DNA of 64,000 nt from Diphasiastrum complanatum (GCA_029204225.1 CM055111.1:17347019-17411018), one strand, 5' to 3'; shown: positions 30,410 through 43,100, counted from the stretch's first letter. Notes: generated by a model not told the origin, from the letters alone. Program-made: numbers and translations.

Positions 30410-31884
30410 TAGGTACAAGCCTGAAGCCTCAGTGCCATGTTACAATGCGCTATTTCATTTTGGGAACAAACCGCTCAAAGATATTATCTCGCGTCTATTT
30501 CTTTCTTGCAAGTCCGACACACAAATGTGACATATAAGTAAATTTTGTCCGTTTCGTTATAAGCTTAATTTGTCATACTCTTCTAGTTTTTAATTAATTT
30601 TGTATAAGCAAAGGTAGTTACAAATTTACAATGTGAGAGGACCTTTGCCCTAGGTCCCCAAGGGCTGTGGAACCCTTGAGCAAGGAAGGCCCAACCATGT
30701 TGAAGGCCTAAGACCCCTTTTCGAGTTTGATGTCTAAGTGTGAATTTTGTTACGTGTTTATTTTGAGATTTTGTAACCTATTGAATTTTGCATGACAACC
30801 AATAAAGGTTATTTAATTTGTGAAAGTTTTTATAGTAGTGGACTTTGGTCATAAATTCTATGAGGACGTCCAATGCCTAGATGTCACAAGGCTCATGTGC
30901 TATGTGGCAGCCAATAATTGGGTTGTTGGCACAAGATTTAGTGTTAGGTGCTTATCTCTCATTAGATGTCAATATGAGAAGTTTATTGGAAAACTAAAAT
31001 GTGATGGTATTGCTCATAAAATAAATCGTTCATAACATAGAACTAGAAATGTACTTTGTAAATTGTTTAAATAATGATAATAACCTAGTACATGAGAAGA
31101 TTTGTCCAAGAATTTACAATGATCCTTGTGAGGCTTGAAGATGAGGATAAATGTAGTGTTTGAAGCATAGATTTTGAGGCACATTTTTTTTAAGAGACAA
31201 CCTCCAATGAGCTCCAAACATGGTTTCTCTAAGAGAGAATTGACGTCTTTTTCTTTTCTAGAAATGAATCTCCACAAAACTTTGAAGTATGTTCACATCT
31301 TGAGATTTAACATTATGTTTTTTCGCGGATGGAGCTTTATGTACAACAATAAGCTAGTTGGTGGAATGCAAACCTTAGATTTTCTAGATCATAGAGAGTT
31401 TTGGTATATGCATGTATGCATCAAGGTATTATCAAGCTAAATCCATAGTCTATAGCTTATAAATAGTTCTTTGCTTGATTAGGTGGTGAGTTGGTGAGGA
31501 CCTCATTTATTCTCTTTGAAGTTAGGAGTTAGCCACACAAATGAGGACATGCAAGAGAAATAAAGTACATAATAAGATGGTTTACTTTTAATAAGTGGTG
31601 AGCTGCTTATCACTTTATTTTCTCTCTTTTAATTAGGTCATGAGTTTAACTCCAATTTGATGCACAAAATGAGGACGTAATAGATGAAAACAGAAAAATT
31701 GTGGTACACCAAGTTTTCTTGATGGGGACATAAGAAAGAAAAACAAGAAAGTTATGCTATATGTCTCACAAAGGCCTAGCCATTCTCTTGAAAATGTATG
31801 AAAGTACAAATTTCTTGAATAAAACATGTCGTTAATGTCTAAGAATCGATGCGAGGTAAATACTTATTTTTAGAGAATCAATGT
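30410..31884. other. No recognised feature
   Basis: AT-rich sequence with short open frames only. Phrases such as GAGGACCTCATTT and ATGAGGAC recur near 31500-31670, but I see no element ends or known protein. Confidence 0.4.
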
Positions 31885-32272
31885 GCTAGAGATAAACACA
31901 GTGAAGACAATCAGAGACGTCAAATTTGATGAGAACAGAACAATGGCCAACAATGATCCTGTTAGTTATGAATTTTTTAAAAGACAATACTAGGATCTAC
32001 GAACCGTGACAGAGAGAGCAGAGGATGAACACTCAGACGAAGATGTTGGAGTCGCACCTCATTCGAGCGACGAATCAGACGAAGAAAGATTCGCATGCCA
32101 GCCTATTGCTACAACACCTGTAAATCGAAATGGTTCTGGACCTAGAAGAACAGATAAAGACAAGAGCATTGCAATACCAGAAGGATCTCCTAGAAGATCA
32201 ACAAGAGAATGAAGAGCGCCAACAAGATTTGTGCTAGGCAACTCAGCTTCTACATTTGAAGAATTGAAATAC
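31885..32272 (+). pseudogene. Copia A3 linker fragment
   Basis: It encodes only the acidic/Ser-rich linker between integrase and reverse transcriptase: IRDVKFDENRTMANNDPVSY, EDEHSDEDVG, SSDESDEERFACQ and GSPRRSTRE, then RAPTRFVLGNS. It lines up with A2 at 24450-24820. Both sides are broken, with one TAG and a TGA. Confidence 0.8.
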
Positions 32273-34085
32273 CGTGATGATGACAACATCCGGACATTTC
32301 TACACACCACTAACGACTTTTCTCCAAGTCTACAATCTGGTACGGAATTTGTTAAAAGTTACCAATGGCTAGAAGGGCAGGTTTCGTATTGCATACTCTG
32401 TATGTTCAACGAACAAAACGCTTAAGAATTGTAGAAGAAGAAGGGCGAATTACCAGACACAACTATAAGAGAGAGAAGTACGTATAAGCGGATTACAGGA
32501 TAAGCTCACAAGAAGGGATGAGGAGAATAAAGCGTTGTTAGATCGCAATGCACAATGTTTTGAGAGAATAACGAAACTCTAGAGAGAAGCCGGTGGAATG
32601 CAAACATACATGTGATTGAATATGAGAGAAATTTATTACAAACCCAGCTCGATAGCATCACTACAAGCGGACCAGTCCATAGTGACAACACGAGACTCAA
32701 GGAATGGACAAAGAATATTCTACACACCCATGTCATGGACAAACTAGAACAGTTTGTGGAAGAGCAGGGATATTTGCAAGAGGAGAACATGCAACTGGAA
32801 AAGAAATTAGCTGAACACGAGGGTTGTTATCGGTGGCACACCATTGCAATAACTGGTTGTCGCATCCAGAAGCGGTTCAAGAGCAGGCAAACCTACAACA
32901 ATCTATGACAGATGTGCAGCACTTAAAACAACACTTGTCTGACTTACAAGGCACACTTCAAGACAAAGAAATAGAGTGGTAGAAATTACAAGAAGATGCA
33001 AAGGGCTTATTGAAGAACATTGCGGATTTGATAGATCAACTCAAACTTAGATGAGATTTCGTGCAAGTGGATACAAGTCAACACCAACATAGCCAAGCTA
33101 TGGGAAAGTCAATAGAAAATCAATCCCTGATGGTTGTACCACGTCGGGCGAAAAGACCTAGAACAAGATTGGGAAGGAAGGTAAACAGCACATACAAGGC
33201 TTTACAGCCTTGGATACATCAACGCAACATCGAACATGCATGGAATATTGACTATTTGTTCTTGTCAAAGGTGGATATCACAACAGAAGAGTGAGATGAG
33301 CCATGGGGGCTATGTGAGTTATATGAGTTCTGGTAGAATTTGGAGTTGAAAGAACAAATGATTTGTACGTGGGCATTCTTACAAGGCTAGATGAAGATAT
33401 ATATATATGAAGTCGAACATGCCTTACCGATACATAATGACTTGCACTATCAAACCATTAAGAAGTGCGCAAGATTTATAACATGACAGCAAGATCTTGT
33501 AACAAGTTTGATGCGGTGTATGCTACGGTGGCAAGGCATATAAAAATCACATACCCATTATTATCGCAGCTATATTACTGATGAGAAGAGGGTTTCCAAG
33601 AGGAAAATCTACAAAGCAACTTAGAATTTCCACACTCACGGCGCTTTCCAATTCATGGACTTTGTTGTGATTGCTATACAACAGACACGGGAGTTGTTTG
33701 TCAACAAACGCTATACGATGATAACCACTGAATGGCTGGAAAAGACAATGCTAATAGACCACGATTAGTATCCAGTGTTATGGATGAAAAACAAAATTTG
33801 CTGCTCCAACCTATTTGGCATGGACTAGCCATGCTCGTACTAGAAACACGAAACTGGACATCGTCGCAACTGCAACAACATTGATAGAAATGTCGTGGTC
33901 AAAGAAAATAGCTAGTGAATTTAAATTGCTTACCATTGATTCACAAGAAAAGGGTGAACATGTAAGTCATTTCTTGGGGGTACATACATCCGACGAGAGT
34001 GACAGTGAGCATCATAACAAGGAGGTTAAACGAAGAAAGAAGATGAAGAAGACTCAGACTTGACACTCGGTGGAACTAGTGTTTT
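32273..34085 (+). pseudogene. Decayed coiled-coil protein gene, unrecognised
   Basis: Several frames keep protein-like text over 1.8 kb. One (32612-32830) is heptad-like and charged (NTRLKEWTKNILHTHVMDKL, EEQGYLQEENMQLEKKLAEH). Then come basic RRAKRPRTRLGRKVNSTYK (33150) and ITDEKRVSKRKIYKA with FQFMDFVVIAIQQTRELFVN (33575-33710), and finally DESDSEHHNKEVKRRKKMKK to a stop at 34061. A purine-rich run and TGTTAGGTCC follow at 34092-34110, so this may be the last open frame of an LTR element with its 3' LTR start at about 34101. I do not know the family. Confidence 0.35.
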
Positions 34086-34100
34086 TCCACCGGGGAATAT

Positions 34101-34620
34101 GTGTTAGGTCCATTTTGGCCATTACAATGTACATTGTAAATACAGAGTGAATTCAAATATAATTGACGGCCTATTAGTTATGTATTTAAAATTGTCTAAA
34201 TTTAATAAATTAGAGTAATTTAAACTCATAGTTAAACTAGAGTAATTTAAAACTCATAGTTAAATTTACCTTAGTAAATTTACCTTAGTTTAATTTAAAC
34301 TAGAGTAATTTAAACTCATAGTTAAATTTACCTTAGTAAGATATAAAGTACATACGTGTAACTCATATATTGGTTAAAGCTATTCAATGGAGCGGTGCAT
34401 TTGTAATTTCTAGAGGTGTGTTTGTCCACTCCGTAGAGTAACAAAGATTATCTTTTTTGAACTATGTCCTCCGCATCCATGTATTAATTACATTGAATGC
34501 TTGTCACCTAATTAGGAAAGCAGTTGTACTTGAGAGTATATGGCTTTTGTGACAACTATACATAGTATATACGGTCAATGAATCATTATCGTTCATTATC
34601 GTTGATGCGGACGAGGACGT
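34101..34620 (+). mobile_element. Possible 3' LTR start
   Basis: TGTTAGGTCCATTTTGGCC follows ACCGGGGAATATG, the expected polypurine-tract/TG arrangement. Within it, 34170-34345 holds direct repeats of TAGAGTAATTTAAACTCATA and TTAAATTTACCTTAGTAA. The far end is not identified, so the extent is a guess. Confidence 0.3.
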
Positions 34621-34661
34621 CACTGGAATGTTCCTCGTTTATTTTAGATGAACTTCGGGAT

Positions 34662-34664
34662 TTC

Positions 34665-34746
<82 letters not shown>

Positions 34747-34763
34747 ACACACACACACACACA
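34662..34763. repeat. Compound microsatellite (CT)n(CA)n
   Basis: About 40 bases of CT repeat run into about 64 bases of CA repeat with two GC interruptions. Open frames across it are artefacts. Confidence 0.97.
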
Positions 34764-35149
34764 TTTTTTGCAAGAAGCTGAAGGTGCCCTTAAAAAGGCA
34801 AAGATGTCTTGAAAACAGTTTAACTCATGAAAGTAGATGACCTTCAAAAATTTTCTCTCTTCGCATTTTTCAAAAAAATGCGAAAAAGCCGAAGGTGTTG
34901 AAAACAATTAAACTTTTGAACTGCACAAGCTAAACTTTTGAGCTATGCAAGTGTCGCATTTCGGGGAAATGAGAAAAAGCCGAAGCTGTTGAGAACATAA
35001 TGTATTTTTGCAGACTGTCGAAAAAGTAATGTATTTTTGCGGACTTGTTCTTAATGTTAATTTCGTGAAGATGGCCAAGTAATCAATGACTTCAAGTTAT
35101 TGAGCTTAACATGAACTTCAAATTATGATAGGATTGGTTATCCTCCTTT
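34764..35149. other. No recognised feature
   Basis: Short phrases recur (AAAAAGCCGAAG at 34885 and 34976; AATGTATTTTTGC twice near 35000-35040). No gene or element ends are seen. Confidence 0.4.
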
Positions 35150-36088
35150 GCTAGAGATTTCGTTCAACAATACCATTGTGCTGCAATGTGTAGGCTGCAG
35201 TTATTTTGTGAATGATGCCACAATCATTTCAAAAGTCAGTGAAACGATTGGAGATGTATTCGCCACCTCCATCTATTCTGATCTGCTTTACTTTGCTGCC
35301 TGTGCATCTTTCTGCCCAATTCACATATTCTGTGAATTTATCAAGTGTGTCAGATTTATTCTGAATGAAATACACTATGGAAAATTTGCTATAATCATCA
35401 ATGAAGGTTATGTAATACTTTGAATCTCCTACTGAGACCACTCTGAATGATTCGCAGATGTTAGAGTGTACTAGCTCCATAATCTTTGTCGTTCTGTAGG
35501 AGTCTTTGATGAATGGTGTGCGTGACATCTTGCCGTCAAGCACGCATCATAGGTGGTTGAACTGGTTGCATTCGAGATGCTGAACCCTGTTATTGCTCCA
35601 TGATGGCTTGCTTGCTAAAGTGCCATTGAGTTCATGTGATAGAGTCTTCTGTGCCACAAAGTGTCTGGCGAGTCGTCATGAGTCTGATGCACCTGATCTA
35701 CAGGTAGGCACACATACAGATGATATAGGTTCCCTTTCCTTCTGCCTTGAGCGATGAGAGTACTGGTACTGGCATCAATCACGTTGCATGCTTCGTCAGA
35801 AAATGTCACATGCATCCTTGCATCTGCTATTCTTGCTACAGAGAGCAAGTCTTGTTGCAGAGTAGGCATGAACAGAATGCCTTCAAGTCGTCTGTCTCTG
35901 CCATTTGTGTTGAGACACAGTGAACCAATATCGTTCACTTGATGTCTAGATCCATCTCCAAGAACTATGAATCTTGAGGGATCTGCACTTCTGAAATCAT
36001 ACATGATTCATGTCACGAAGTGTGAGGTGGCCCCTGAATCTAGGATCACCTCATGTGTGTCATATGTTGATGCTGCACACATGTCTTC
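35150..36088 (-). pseudogene. Copia A4 fragment: protease end and integrase, minus strand
   Basis: Reading right to left: protease remnant (THEVILDSGATSHF), FRSADPSRFIVLGDGSRHQV, LFMPTLQQDLLSVARIA, then the HHCC region (LWHRRLYHMNSMAL, with its last Cys intact in an adjacent frame) and integrase core FIDDYSKFS, IRIDGGGEYIS. It ends at NGIVER near 35166. Stops and shifts occur near 35543 and 35617. It is cut on the right by an LTR at 36089. Confidence 0.85.
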
Positions 36089-37220
36089 TGTTGACAGATC
36101 CCCTGATCCAGAGGATCTGTTGATTTTTTAAAATTAATTCTTTCTTACTTTTGCCTATCAGCAGATACGGTGGGTTCTTCTTGAGATTATCTTTCTTGTT
36201 TAAAGACCCAGATTAGGCAAAAGGAAATAGATTCTCATTGTAGTATATTTTGTCCTGCATGTTAGAGGACAACTCAGGGTCGTCTCTCTTTAACGCACTT
36301 ACATTCATACATAGACGCAAGCCAAGAATGTTCATTCACAAATCAACATACAATCCAAATGAACATTCTGTAGATTCTACAGCTACCTACTCTGAAAATG
36401 AACTGAATCAGATCCTACACATCTTTACTTGCATAAATTGACAAAACAAGAAACAAGAACTAATCTATAGCATTTTAGAAGTCCAAGAATCAAGAAACCA
36501 ACCAGCCTTTTGATTCTTGAACATCCCAAGAACATCAAGAACTGGATTGTAAGGAGATATGCAAGAACTACACCACAAATCCAGCCTATTTAGTTTACCT
36601 GAATGCTAGTTCCTACATTAATCCACAAACAAGAAAAGAAACTAATCCACTCTAGGAAAGCATCAAATCTAATCCACTCTATAGTCCACAACCACACACA
36701 AAAGGAGGAAAGGACAAGATCATAAATGCATCACTCAAGAAACAAACATGATCAAGAAGCTCAATAGATGCACCAAACTCGTGAAGGCTCTTCTCATTTC
36801 AGCATGGAGTTGATACAATTCACAAAAAGCTCCTCTTCACAAAGAGGGAATCTCTTAAATAAGCAAGAGAGCTCCTTAGGTGGCATCCTAGTCGAATTTC
36901 CACATTTCACAATTTACAAGTGGAATAATGCTCTTCACTAGAGATCACCATCAAAAGGTGCCTCACTCTACTTTCTTTAAGAAGGGTCTACTTGCATTTA
37001 ATACATTTGCCTAGAAAATACTAGTCCCTACGTGGTCATTCCATCTTCCAGGATTCACCATGAGGCTTACACAGTTCTTACTTGTCATTACTAACTAGTA
37101 TTCCTCGGCTCTCAGTCTTCATTAGTCTCGTCTTCTCAGAGACCTCCTCGGTCTAAGGTGAGAGGTGCTCTTGAGCTGCTCTGTCCAAGTATCTTGGGGA
37201 TTCATCAGAATCAGCCAACA
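36089..37220 (-). mobile_element. Probable 3' LTR of an unassigned element (family I), minus strand
   Basis: On the minus strand the segment starts TGTTGGCTGATTCTG after a polypurine run AAGGGCGGGATGA (37221-37233) and ends GGATCTGTCAACA. TGTTG..CAACA is a typical LTR pair. It abuts the copia A4 protease exactly at TCTTC (36084-36088), the expected insertion edge. No second LTR is present, so the ends rest on this one copy. Confidence 0.5.
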
Positions 37221-37340
37221 TCATCCCGCCCTTAATGTGTTGTAGGACCCACTGCAACTCATATTGAACGATGTTGCTCTGCTTTGCATTGGCATCTTCA
37301 ATCGTCACTTGGAAAAGCATAGATTCTCGTTCGCTTACAT
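37221..37340 (-). pseudogene. C-terminal coding end upstream of LTR-I
   Basis: The minus strand reads RESMLFQVTIEDANAKQSN, VQYELQWVLQHIKGG, running into the polypurine tract. It is probably the last open frame of the element that owns LTR-I. The protein is not recognised. Confidence 0.35.
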
Positions 37341-38216
37341 AAAACCAAGTGCTTATTGTTGCTAGTCTTTATCACAAAAATGTTTTTCACAAATTGCCGC
37401 AATTGGATTAGAATGTCTTATTGCTATAGGTGGTTGACATTCTCAAAGTGGAGAGCTCTCAGCAACTTCACAACTTGCATGCTCGAGTGCTTTCCATGTG
37501 TCTCTTTGTTTTGTCACTTGTATCTGCCATTGACAGTTTCATCTTGGGTTTCATGGCAGATTCTATCTTTTGGGAGGTCTGTATCCTCCATTCGCTTCTG
37601 GGTGTTTCTGTGGTTTTTTTCTCAGTTGAAGTTTCAGTCTCAAGGAAAACCTTCCATCTACAGGTTGCACAAACTTTGATTATCAGTCTCAAGGGGATGG
37701 ACTCATAAAAAATTGGTGGTAGGAACAGATTTGGATGGAAGGTTTGATAATGGTAAGAAAACATGATGAAGGCTTGGTGAAAGGATGAAGGAACTGATAG
37801 TTCTACAGTTGCAGCCTTGGACCCTTGGAATGTCGAGCTTTGACCACCACTTGTTGGGTGAGGAGCTTGCTTTATTTTGCAGGTTCACGGTTGTATTCAT
37901 CTTTTTGATGTGTTACTTTTGGATCTCTTTGGGCTTCGAAGGAGGGGATTCAACTATCATTGCTCCAAAGATTTCTTTTGATCAAAATTGATCTGACTCA
38001 TCTGTTGCTTAAGTTTTTGTCCTTTCCTCCTCAGCTTTGGATCTTCCTCTTTAGTTCTTCTAGCTGCTTCACCTACTTCTTAGGTCTTTGTTTGGCTGAT
38101 CAACCATTGTAGGTGGCAATTGGTCTCCACAGGACATTTGCAATGATCTTTCAACTGCTTCGGTAGGACTATAGAAAACTAGGGATTTCTCAGAAGAACA
38201 GTAAACTGATGATAAC
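37341..38216. other. No recognised feature
   Basis: Open frames of up to about 105 codons occur on both strands, but none has a family signature. The minus strand may be further coding sequence of the LTR-I element, heavily decayed. Confidence 0.35.
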
Positions 38217-38664
38217 ATTTCCTGTTGGTTGGGTGGTTTTTCTCCACAGGTGTCCTTTTGGTTGCATGCAACAGGATCTAGTCAGATCTTCACTAGGCAA
38301 TCCTTACATTTACTCACATGCTTTGGTTCATCTTCTTGTGTAGATGAGACTATGCAAGTGGATGGTGGCTTTCATGGAATGGAAGCAAATAATGGATCTG
38401 GAAAAGAGGTCTTCATCAAGGACTTTTATTGTCAAGAGCAAGATCAAGAGATTGATCTTGAAGGGCTTCAATAACACAAAAAAAAAGGTGGCAATTTGGA
38501 ACTAGTCAAGAGCATCAAAGGGAAGCCAAGTGGAAAAGATAACTTAAATATGTTTTCGTAGGTGTTTAAAGACTCAAGTAAGGTCAAAGGAACAACAAGA
38601 AAGTGTTGTTCAAGTTTACTTTACTTGTTTTATCTCATGTTTGAGCAATTTCCTGTGAATGTGC
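38217..38664 (+). pseudogene. E cassette, upstream half, second copy
   Basis: It is close to 21403-21852, with the same breaks: TMQVDGGFHGMEANNGSGK, QEQDQEIDLEGLQ and a stop, then SSKVKGTTRKCCSSLLYLF. It is joined to LTR-A at the same base. The two loci are therefore copies of one copia-A-into-E insertion and not two events. Sequence upstream of 38217 is unrelated to that at 21403. Confidence 0.75.
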
Positions 38665-39570
38665 TCAAGAAACAAAACGTTTCTATTTACAAAGCTTTGC
38701 TAGCTTTCAGCCCTCTGCCTGAGAAAATGTTCGCAAACACAAAAGTCAAGAGACACGAGGCACAAAAGATTCACAAATGAGAATCTTTTGCGGTCTAGCA
38801 TGAGAAAGTCAGATGACGGAGATGAAACCAACGGCGCGACATGAAAAAACGTCGCGAAACTTTTTCTACCCTCATGCTCCATGAAGGACCAGCAAGGTCA
38901 CACAAGTACCCAGAAGTATAGATGTCTGATCTGATGGCATGACGTCAGCAGATACACTCTAAATCGTGGCTAATCCGCCACTCTTGTAATTTTCTGATTA
39001 GTTGTAGATTTAATTACTCTAATCTAAAAGGTTACACAGAGCTACTATATACTTACTGGATGATACTTGATAGAGAGAGCATATACAGATATACAGAGAT
39101 GTATGAAGTAGTCTGATGATAGTAAGCAATCAAGACAAAAAATACAGAACAAAAGTCCGCCTGTGTGCGAGACAAGTTCCTGTGATCAGGATCCACAGAG
39201 ATCCACAAGTCCGCTAGTAAGCGAGACATCCACTCATGAGAAAACTGTATTTCTCTTACACCAACGCACTACGTGGATCTGCGTGCAGTGCTTGAAGAAT
39301 CAGAGAAAAACCAATAGATGATCTTGTAGCCATTGTGCACATGCAAATGTATCTGCCGTTATTCATATGTCTGATTCTCTCACATATTTAATTCCGCACC
39401 TTGGTTGAAACTTTTTGAATGCTACATTAACCTATAAACGTAGGTCAACAGTGTCTAACTACATTATTGAGGATTGTAGGAGTGATTCAGCTGGCAGTGA
39501 CCAACGATCGCATCTGAACTCCATCCGAATCGCATTGAATCATTTGCGACTCATTAAATATCTTCCATCA
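38665..39570 (+). mobile_element. 5' LTR of copia A5
   Basis: About 906 bases, matching 21853-22764 nearly throughout, ending CTTCCATCA. The primer-binding site TGGTATCAGAGCC follows at 39572-39584. Confidence 0.85.
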
Positions 39571-39571
39571 A

Positions 39572-40142
39572 TGGTATCAGAGCCTCTCTATTGTCATAAT
39601 CTGACATAGCCAATAAGCGATCAAGATCCAGGAGGCCAAGCATTCAGATGAACAACCATCAACAATAGAACAGACTTCAGAAGCAATGGCTTCAATTAGG
39701 AGCATAGAGAACAAGATCTGTACAATTCTTGATTCTTCAGGATGTAAGTTTCTAGTTGGAAAGTTAAAACATCACTGATACTCAAGGGCGAAAGTTTATT
39801 CCCCTAGGTGGATGGCACAGAAGAGATGCCTACGACATTAGGCAAAGAGCTACGTGAGTGGAGGAGAAAAACGACAAGGCAGTAGCCTTGATATCTTCAT
39901 CCATCGAAGATAGTCTCACACTTGACCTGGCTACACTCTCCAAAGCTAAGGAGATGTGAGATGGACTACTCACAAAATTTCAAACAAAATCAAGAAGTCA
40001 AATCATGATGCTGGAAGATCAGCTGATAAATCTATAGTGGGATGGGAAAGACCTCACTTATTTCGTAGGGAAGATGAAGGATTTGTTTCTATCACTACAT
40101 AACTCTGGAGCAGAGAATGCAATGTCAGCTGAGAAGCATCTC
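39572..40142 (+). pseudogene. Copia A5 primer site and gag fragment
   Basis: After the primer-binding site, ATG at about 39686 gives MASIRSIENKICTILDSSG, as in other A gags. Single-base losses then shift the frame (Trp codon region, and REWRRK). Similarity to A2 continues to about 40142, within the region equivalent to SAEKQL, and stops where LTR-H internal sequence begins. Confidence 0.8.
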
Positions 40143-40338
40143 AATAACATACATTAATTGCAAGTTCAGAGATGCTAACACGTGTGAACAATATGGATTT
40201 TGAACCGTACAAAGTTTGGAATCAAATCATCTCACCAAACCTTAGCTTCTAGCTCGCCTAGTTTTTAGCACCAATACTTGCTAAAAATGGATTCGATTTG
40301 ATCAATGATTCAAGCCCTTGTACTTGGATCTGATACCA
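40143..40338 (-). mobile_element. Leader and primer site of a family H copia element
   Basis: The minus strand reads TGGTATCAGATCC (40326-40338), a tRNA-Met-type primer site next to the LTR, then leader. It is truncated by the copia A5 junction at 40142. Confidence 0.6.
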
Positions 40339-41027
40339 TGTGAAAGTACAGTACTTTTTGGACCATAAATGGGTCTTCAAAGATCCACAAGAGTAATTAT
40401 ATACTTGCCTAACAATCTATCAAAAAACTAGTCAACAAAATCTTGGTCTAGACTGGCAATTTGACAAATAACAAGCATTGATAATCAAATCAAAGATCAA
40501 GAACATAGATCTGAGCCCACATGTGTGAAGAGTAGCCTGTTGTACGGCCTATAGACAGTGTTTGAAGTGTACTAAGTGTTGGTGTCATTTGGATCAAAGG
40601 AAAACAATGTACATAGAGAGCAAATCCGAGATTGCCAATGTGCTCCAAAATTAATCTATCTTCTCACTATGAATAAATGGAATACATAGCAAAACTCACT
40701 TCCTTTGTAAAGTTAGGTGAATTTTCAGCATGTAATAAGGAAGTTAACTCAACCTTTTTGCCCTAAAATGAAACCCTAGTCTATTTCCTAGAGTCACGCT
40801 TGGTAGATAGCTAGTTGGTCAGAATCTCATCATAAATCAAGGTCTAGATCATATAAAGTAGGAATATCTACCAAATATACACAACCACTTATTTTGACTC
40901 GAGCTAGCCTACTTTAGGAGTAGATTTCCATGTGGCACTTTGGCCATACATGTGTGGAATCGAATTACAGACAAAAATGTACAATATGCTACATGGCTAA
41001 ATTTGCCAGTGTTCGAAATTTTTCACA
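40339..41027 (-). mobile_element. 5' LTR of family H, minus strand
   Basis: About 689 bases, TGTGAAAAATTTCG...GTACTTTCACA on the minus strand, directly beside the primer-binding site. Related pieces lie at 18747-18925 and 44634-44912. Confidence 0.65.
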
Positions 41028-43100
41028 TGTGGTGCAATGCTTTTGCAAATTACTAATATCTTCTGATGATTAGTTTTCATTTCTGATAACACCAATGAGC
41101 GTGTCAAAGTTCTTCCACACTTGTGCTTTTTGCATTCAAGTACTTCTCCTATTCTCTTGTGTTACTGAAACAATATCTTTCCAAATACCATAAGTGATAC
41201 TGGATTCTTTGCAAGTGTGATTGGATACGAATATCCTTGCTTTAGCACCTCCAATTCATGGCTTATTAGGAACATTTCCTGACTTTCCAAACAATTTCTC
41301 ACTTTTTTCAATTGTGACATTTCCTTTATGTAGTCATGTTTTTCAAAGAACTTCTTCCAACTTTTTGATAGCTGATTTAGATAGGGACTCTGGTTTTGTA
41401 TTCCAAGCAAATAGAATGTGAAGATTAATAAGTCTCTCAATCACATGTACCTTAGCATGCAATGTGCATATATGAACATATTTTAGTGGAATTGGCAAAA
41501 CACCTTTCAGATTTGGATCTTCTACTTCTCTTGTTGGGACATATCGTAGCAATTCTTCACGCACTAAATACAAAGATGCTTTGATGTGGCCCCATGAGAG
41601 ACATTATACATACATTTTAGTGTTTTTAAATAACTTGCAAGATGCCATTGGATTTGAAAACATCCATGATTTTTCACTGTAAGTTTCTGACCCTCCAAAT
41701 GTCCCTTTATAATTTTGCCATAATTTGTACGCGAAAATGTCCATGAGAGAACTTTATGATCCTCTTTCAAAACCTATAGAAAAGCGAGTAATGTATGCTG
41801 CATTAATCATGTATTCAAAAATAGAAGTGTACCTAAACAAATTGAATAGAAATATGTCAAATGTACCTAGAATGCAACTATCCACCATATGTGATTTTCT
41901 GATTGAACACTAAATGTGCTATCATTGGTATATGATATTTTGTTCATCAAAGTGACACTCACCCGTTCCAGCTTTTGACCTTTGATGATTCTAGATTTGT
42001 CTAGTTTCATCACAATAATCAACTTTCCATTTGTTTGATGTCATGTAGTTCATAGAATCAAATAATGTATTTTAAGACATTTTCGACATCAAGGAAGATA
42101 TTGTTGCAATCGTTGTATTTAAGTTCACCACTTTCAAATTTGTATAAATCATTTATATGAAATGGTTGGCCAACAACCTTGAATATTCCCTTTTTGGAAT
42201 AATTTCTTGCTAATGTTACTCGCTATGGACGAGGAAGATATGTTTTCTTAATTTCCACTTGAGCGAATGCTTCTTGAATTATTCTGAAAAATGTAGAATA
42301 ACCATTTTGCTAATTCCAGCCTGATCACGTGCACCTTGTATCACATTTGCATCCAAATAAGTTTGATTCTTACTCAAAACTATCTGTGTAATTTCATTTT
42401 CCATTTTTTGAATCGATCATTTTCCATCATTGCTCTTGTTGACTTTCTTGGGAGAACATGACTTAAAGATTCTCCAATGCATGATCGATTTCTGAAATAG
42501 TCCTTTGCAACCAAGCATGATCCGCAACACACATATCAAAGACATATGATGTTTAGTCAACAATAAAATTGATAATGCAATTGAAACAAACCAAAATTAA
42601 ATAAAAATATACAAATGAAGTAAAAAATTTATAATCTAACATACTTGAATGTCCGAATTCTTTTCTTCTGATTGTCGCTATGTAAAGATAAACCATCAAT
42701 GTTCCTCTTCGTTACTCTTTTTTGTTTCTTTTTCATCACTGTCTTTCTTGATCATTTCCACATCAACAATTGATTTTAAACTTTTGGATCGCAACTTCTC
42801 CAATGATTCTGACATATCTTGGTTTTTGATCTCTGAAGACTTGTTATTGTAGTATTCAACTCCGATATAACGTGCTTGAGTGCAATGTTTTCATTACTAG
42901 AGTGTTGCACATAATATTGCAATTGTTCATTAGCACACTGCAAATGTTGATTGAGACTCAACAATTTGCATCATGCAAGCCAATGTCATGCATTCAAGTA
43001 ATCCATTGTTTCCTTCACATACAAATTTGAGAAGATTACTAACGGACTTAAAATCTGGACATAAATTGGTATCTGGATCTTCAGGATAAATTGATCCATA
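41028..43100 (-). pseudogene. Decayed protein-coding gene, unrecognised
   Basis: The minus strand keeps protein-like text in shifting frames across 2 kb. From the right: LCPDFKSVSNLLKFVCEGNN (42950-43050), NEQLQYYVQHSSNENIALKH (42830-42940), ANVIQGARDQAGISKMVI (about 42300-42350), KKGIFKVVGQPFHINDLYKF (about 42130-42190) and KLIIVMKLDKSRIIKGQKL (about 41970-42020). These are followed by HLASYLKTLKCMYNVSHGAT (about 41600-41660), LHAKVHVIERLINLHILFAW (about 41410-41470) and SYPITLAKNPVSLMVFGKIL to 41162. The last part resembles transposase-like proteins in layout, but I cannot name a family. It probably was one protein of some 600 residues. Confidence 0.4.

Noticed and set aside
34578-34907. 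Open frames with Ser-Leu or Cys-Val repeats
   Set aside because: They are translations of the (CT)n(CA)n microsatellite.
37356-37764. Overlapping 92-107 codon frames on both strands
   Set aside because: Neither has a recognisable domain; composition is ordinary and no copies elsewhere in the window support either frame.
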